This document shows, piece by piece, positions 63,936-64,000 of a DNA stretch of 64,000 nt; position 1 is the first letter of the stretch; every line of letters starts with the position of its first letter. Location: contig UQKB01000005.1 in the NCBI GenBank assembly GCA_900541565.1, positions 39,619 to 103,618 on the forward strand, given 5' to 3'. The position numbers and the translations under genes are program-made. The DNA comes from an uncultured Oscillospiraceae bacterium. GTDB taxonomy: Bacteria; Bacillota; Clostridia; Oscillospirales; Acutalibacteraceae. The notes under the pieces are model-generated. The model did no database searches and had not been told where the DNA came from. It saw nothing but the letters and a program-made list of their open reading frames with translations.

Positions 63936-64000
63936 TTGACGCTGGCGGACAGCGAGCTGCTTTTTAAAGTCATCAAAACTGTAGAAACGGTGGGAGGCAT
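63936..64000 (+). CDS. Possible start of a gene cut by the window edge
   Basis: From a TTG at 63936 an uninterrupted frame (start Met then TLADSELLFKVIKTVETVGG) runs off the window, with AGGAAA nine bases upstream. The stretch is too short to identify, and a stop at 63909 in the same frame limits any upstream extension. It may be spurious. Confidence 0.25.
   Translation, partial: MTLADSELLFKVIKTVETVGG

Overview
The window reads as chromosome of a spore-forming, strictly fermentative low-to-mid GC Firmicute of the class Clostridia, most like the gut Ruminococcaceae/Oscillospiraceae. The evidence is sporulation genes (gpr, spoIIP, spoIIGA-sigE, a ymxH-type gene), two [FeFe]-hydrogenase-type proteins, secreted proteins with dockerin modules as in cellulosome-bearing ruminococci, a rotary V/A-type ATPase, and a T-box in front of pheST. 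Most of the window is housekeeping DNA with tight operons, good Shine-Dalgarno sites and clear intrinsic terminators. I see no insertion sequence, prophage, CRISPR array, rRNA or tRNA.

Layout. 1-3.2 kb: 3' end of a P-type ATPase, a hexapeptide acetyltransferase, a hypoxanthine-type DNA glycosylase and a PflX-like radical SAM protein. 3.5-8.1 kb: a four-gene hydrogen-sensing/hydrogenase operon (2Fe-2S thioredoxin-like protein, PAS-containing sensory [FeFe] hydrogenase, PP2C/SpoIIE phosphatase with an extra C-terminal domain, group B [FeFe] hydrogenase). 8.5-11.3 kb: two convergent dockerin proteins, one CHAP-SH3 and one papain-like. 11.4-14.1 kb: gpr, spoIIP and a proline-rich membrane protein. 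14.2-19 kb (minus strand): Cu/Zn superoxide dismutase, ireB, pheT, pheS and the T-box. 19.1-22.3 kb: a small membrane protein, an amylase-family lipoprotein and a DMT transporter. 22.3-25.5 kb (minus): TIGR04086 membrane protein, yajC, tgt, queA.

25.7-29 kb: asd-dapA-dapB and a free-standing aspartokinase-like ACT protein (lysine/diaminopimelate synthesis). 29.1-34.4 kb: ppk, a phosphofructokinase, a PH-domain protein, and a DUF3343/cysteine-desulfurase pair. 34.5-38.4 kb: cdaA-cdaR (c-di-AMP) and fhs. 38.5-40.7 kb: tsaE, tsaB, rpiB, upp. 41-46.7 kb: a receiver-only protein, hisF/hisH (minus), an RpiR-type regulator, a HI0933-type flavoprotein, cmk and plsC. 46.7-50.2 kb: a very large MORN-repeat protein and an MscS channel, apparently in the cmk-plsC operon.

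50.3-52.4 kb (minus): an Asn/Asp-rich lipoprotein and sigE-spoIIGA, whose promoter has the long spacer typical of Spo0A-activated promoters. 52.5 kb: a 29-residue DUF3789-like protein. 52.7-61.4 kb: a complete V/A-type ATPase operon (peripheral stalk H, then I-K-E-C-F-A-B-D) whose K subunit carries Na+-type ligands. 61.5-64 kb: a BspA-like leucine-rich-repeat lipoprotein, a DegV protein, a ymxH-type gene and a possible gene start cut by the window edge.

The most interesting items are the hydrogenase/phosphatase operon with its uncharacterised C-terminal domain, the MORN-repeat/MscS/PlsC neighbourhood, the DUF3343-desulfurase pair, the unpaired dockerin proteases and the stand-alone ACT regulator. 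All function calls come from reading motifs by eye; no database search was run.
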